From Ruminococcaceae bacterium UBA1244 (GTDB lineage Bacteria > Bacillota > Clostridia > Oscillospirales > Acutalibacteraceae), in assembly GCA_002308635.1 (NCBI GenBank), contig DBWG01000105.1:1-5779 (forward strand): DNA of 5,779 nt, read 5' to 3'. The notes beneath the pieces were generated by a model. That model searched no databases. It saw only the letters and a list, made by a program, of their open reading frames with translations, and was not told the origin of the DNA. Shown here one piece after another: positions 3,808 to 5,779 of the stretch (its first letter is position 1; each line of letters begins with the position of its first letter). A program made the translations under genes and the position numbers.

Positions 3808-5779
3808 ATGCCTTTTTCTTTGAAGATTTGTTTCCGAGCATCTTGAAGAATACCCATATTTCGTGGACAATAAGCGGGACTATCGCCATGGCAAATACAA
3901 ACAGCCACATCTTCCAGGTCATGCGGCAGGTGCCGAAAATATCCATCAGGAACGGTACTTCCGTAACTGCCACCTGTCCGATAAGTCCGAAGAAAAACGC
4001 AAGTATCATTATCTTGTTGTCAAGATGATTGAACTTGAAAAGTGAATGTTCGGTGTCACGCATACCGATAGCGTGGAACAATTCAGCCATAGCAAGGGTA
4101 CAGAACGCCATTGTCTGCGACCTAATGAGCAGGGCTTCGCTCCCTGAAAGTCTTTCGATAATGTTTCCAAGATAGGGAATCTGACCGGCATCAATACAAG
4201 CCTTTATCGGGAAAAGCAGGAACGCCGCAAGGGTCACGAGTGTGATAACTATACTGTATACTCCGACTTTTGCATAACCACCGCCTGCAAATATGGACTC
4301 ACCGTTTTTGCGGGGTTTTTTGTTCATAACATCGGAGGATGAGTTCGGGTCAACACCAAGCGCAAAGCACGGCAGAGAGTCTGTCAGGAGGTTTATCCAG
4401 AGAATATGCACTGCTGTAAGCGGAGCTGCAAGTCCGGCTGTGATCGCCGCAAACATTACAAGTATCTCGCTGACGTTTGAGGAAAGTGCGAAAAGAATTG
4501 ACTTCTTGACGTTCTCATAAATGTTTCGTCCCTCTTTGACGGCCTTTTCGATAGTCGTGAACTTGTCGTCCTGAAGGATGATATCAGCCGCACCCTTTGC
4601 AACGTCTGTTCCGGTAATACCCATCGCAACACCGACATCAGCGGCTTTGAGCGAAGGTGCATCGTTTACGCCGTCGCCTGTCATACTTGAAATGTTGCCG
4701 TTTGCCTGAATAGCCTTGACTATCTTTACCTTATGCTCAGGAGAAACACGGGCATAAATTGAAAGTCCCCTTGCTTTTTCCTTGAGCTGTTCGTCAGTAA
4801 GCTCGTCAAGCTCGTGACCCATGATACATTCGCTGGGCTTCTCGGCAATGCCAAGCTTTTTGGCAATGGCAAGAGCAGTGTCCTTGTGGTCGCCGGTTAT
4901 CATAACGGTCTTTATTCCCGCACGTTTGAAGGTCTTGATGGATTCCACGACTTCGGGACGTTCGGGGTCGATCATACCGATCATGCCGATGTATGTAAGA
5001 TCCTGTTCAACGGCTTCCTTGTTGTCCTCACGGATCGCAAGGGACAAAACACGGAGAGCATCGTTGGACATCTCGGACATGGTCTTGTTGATGAGTGCTA
5101 TATCACCTGCGCCTATCTCCCTGACTTTGCCGTCTATCATTATATGAGTACAGCGCATAAGAAGCTCATCGGTAGAGCCTTTTGTATATGAAATGATCTT
5201 TTTGTCCGGCGTTACGTGAACGGTTGTCATAAGCTTTCTGTCGGAATCAAAAGCCTTTTCGTTTATACGAGCCATCACCTTTTCGGTCTCGGATTTTTCA
5301 ATACCGTAACGCTTTGCAAATGCAACAAGTGCTGTTTCTGTCGGGTCGCCGACTTCTGTTCCGTCAGATGCTATGCTTGCATCATTGCAGAGCATGAAGC
5401 CTTTGAGAAGTGTGTCATATTTGGTCTTGTCAAGGGTATCAAGGTCGATATACTTACCGTCCTGAAAAGCCTTGACAACGGTCATCTTGTTCTGGGTAAG
5501 AGTACCTGTCTTGTCGGAGCAGACATAGCTCACAGCGCCAAGCGTTTCAACCGCCGGCATACTCTTGACAATGGCGTTTATCTTTGCCATCCTCTGCATA
5601 CCTAAAGCAAGAACTATCGTAACGATGGTCGGGATGCCCTCCGGAATTGCCGCAACTGCAAGCGAAACTGCTACCATTAGAAGATCAAGAGGTTCTCTGC
5701 CCTGCAGGAAGCCTATCAGGAAAACTACTGCGCATATAACTATAACGCCGATACCCAGCACCTTGCTGAGTCCATCCAT
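3806..5779 (-). CDS. P-type Ca2+-transporting ATPase, SERCA-like (partial, N-terminus missing)
   Basis: An ATP-driven cation pump of the cytoplasmic membrane, probably exporting Ca2+. The 657 residues present start in transmembrane helix M3 (about 7-24); the actuator domain, its TGES motif and M1-M2 (roughly 200-250 residues) lie beyond the right edge, so the Met at the edge is not the true start. Motifs in order: AAIPEGIP in M4 (43-50, Glu47), CSDKTGTLT (87-95, phosphorylated Asp89), KGSTDE (200-205, nucleotide binding), DPERPE (271-276), MITGDH (293-298) and TGDGVNDAP (367-375). In M5 are Asn435 and Glu438, in M6 WINLLTDSLP (461-470) with Asn463, Thr466 and Asp467, and in M8 Glu566. These match the residues of both SERCA Ca2+ sites. 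The C-terminus ends in a short Lys-rich tail (KSSKKKA). It converges on the pan operon and shares its terminator; its promoter is outside the window. Mn2+ as an alternative substrate cannot be excluded. Confidence 0.93.
   Translation of the reverse strand: MDGLSKVLGIGVIVICAVVFLIGFLQGREPLDLLMVAVSLAVAAIPEGIPTIVTIVLALGMQRMAKINAIVKSMPAVETLGAVSYVCSDKTGTLTQNKMTVVKAFQDGKYIDLDTLDKTKYDTLLKGFMLCNDASIASDGTEVGDPTETALVAFAKRYGIEKSETEKVMARINEKAFDSDRKLMTTVHVTPDKKIISYTKGSTDELLMRCTHIMIDGKVREIGAGDIALINKTMSEMSNDALRVLSLAIREDNKEAVEQDLTYIGMIGMIDPERPEVVESIKTFKRAGIKTVMITGDHKDTALAIAKKLGIAEKPSECIMGHELDELTDEQLKEKARGLSIYARVSPEHKVKIVKAIQANGNISSMTGDGVNDAPSLKAADVGVAMGITGTDVAKGAADIILQDDKFTTIEKAVKEGRNIYENVKKSILFALSSNVSEILVMFAAITAGLAAPLTAVHILWINLLTDSLPCFALGVDPNSSSDVMNKKPRKNGESIFAGGGYAKVGVYSIVITLVTLAAFLLFPIKACIDAGQIPYLGNIIERLSGSEALLIRSQTMAFCTLAMAELFHAIGMRDTEHSLFKFNHLDNKIMILAFFFGLIGQVAVTEVPFLMDIFGTCRMTWKMWLFVFAMAIVPLIVHEIWVFFKMLGNKSSKKKA

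Noticed and set aside
4814..5605. Plus-strand open frames of 108-129 codons opposite the ATPase gene.
   Set aside because: They lie antisense to a region with intact P-type ATPase motifs in frame, and no domain or ribosome site supports them.
5777..5779. ATG at the right edge as the start of the Ca2+-ATPase.
   Set aside because: The Met falls at the start of helix M3; the actuator domain and M1-M2 of this family must precede it, so the gene is cut by the window edge.

Overview
The window looks like chromosomal DNA from a low-to-moderate GC Gram-positive anaerobe of the class Clostridia. A Ruminococcus/Oscillospiraceae-like host is my best guess from the strong AGGAGG-type ribosome sites, the tightly packed pan operon and the protein sequence style; this is inference, not a database result. 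No mobile element, CRISPR array, tRNA or rRNA was seen.

Layout. (1) Positions 1-506, minus strand: the N-terminal 168 residues of a YoaK/DUF1275-family membrane protein that runs off the left edge. (2) Positions 507-828: a 322-bp divergent regulatory region. It holds a leftward promoter for the yoaK-like gene, a rightward promoter (possibly two) for the pan operon, a perfect 10-bp inverted repeat overlapping the rightward promoter, and a leader of about 136 nt with strong potential RNA structure. (3) Positions 829-3758, plus strand: a four-gene pantothenate (vitamin B5) operon, panB-panC-panD plus a Rossmann/DUF2520 reductase that fits the PanG-type ketopantoate reductase. (4) Positions 3765-3807: a bidirectional intrinsic terminator between convergent genes. 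(5) Positions 3806-5779, minus strand: the C-terminal 657 residues of a SERCA-like P-type Ca2+-transporting ATPase whose N-terminus lies beyond the right edge.

How the genes work together. PanB hydroxymethylates 2-ketoisovalerate to ketopantoate. The DUF2520 protein is proposed to reduce ketopantoate to pantoate. PanD makes beta-alanine from aspartate, and PanC joins pantoate and beta-alanine to give pantothenate. The operon would therefore encode the whole route from ketoisovalerate and aspartate without a classical panE. Junctions are tight: panB/panC directly abut, panC/panD are 12 bp apart, and panD/panG overlap by 4 bp, so one transcript with coupled translation is likely. The flanking yoaK-like and ATPase genes have no evident link to this pathway.

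Most worth a second look are the pan leader RNA (a long-range helix with a bulged A, plus mutually exclusive inner helices), the inverted repeat over the pan promoter, and the predicted noncanonical ketopantoate reductase. No wholly new system is evident.
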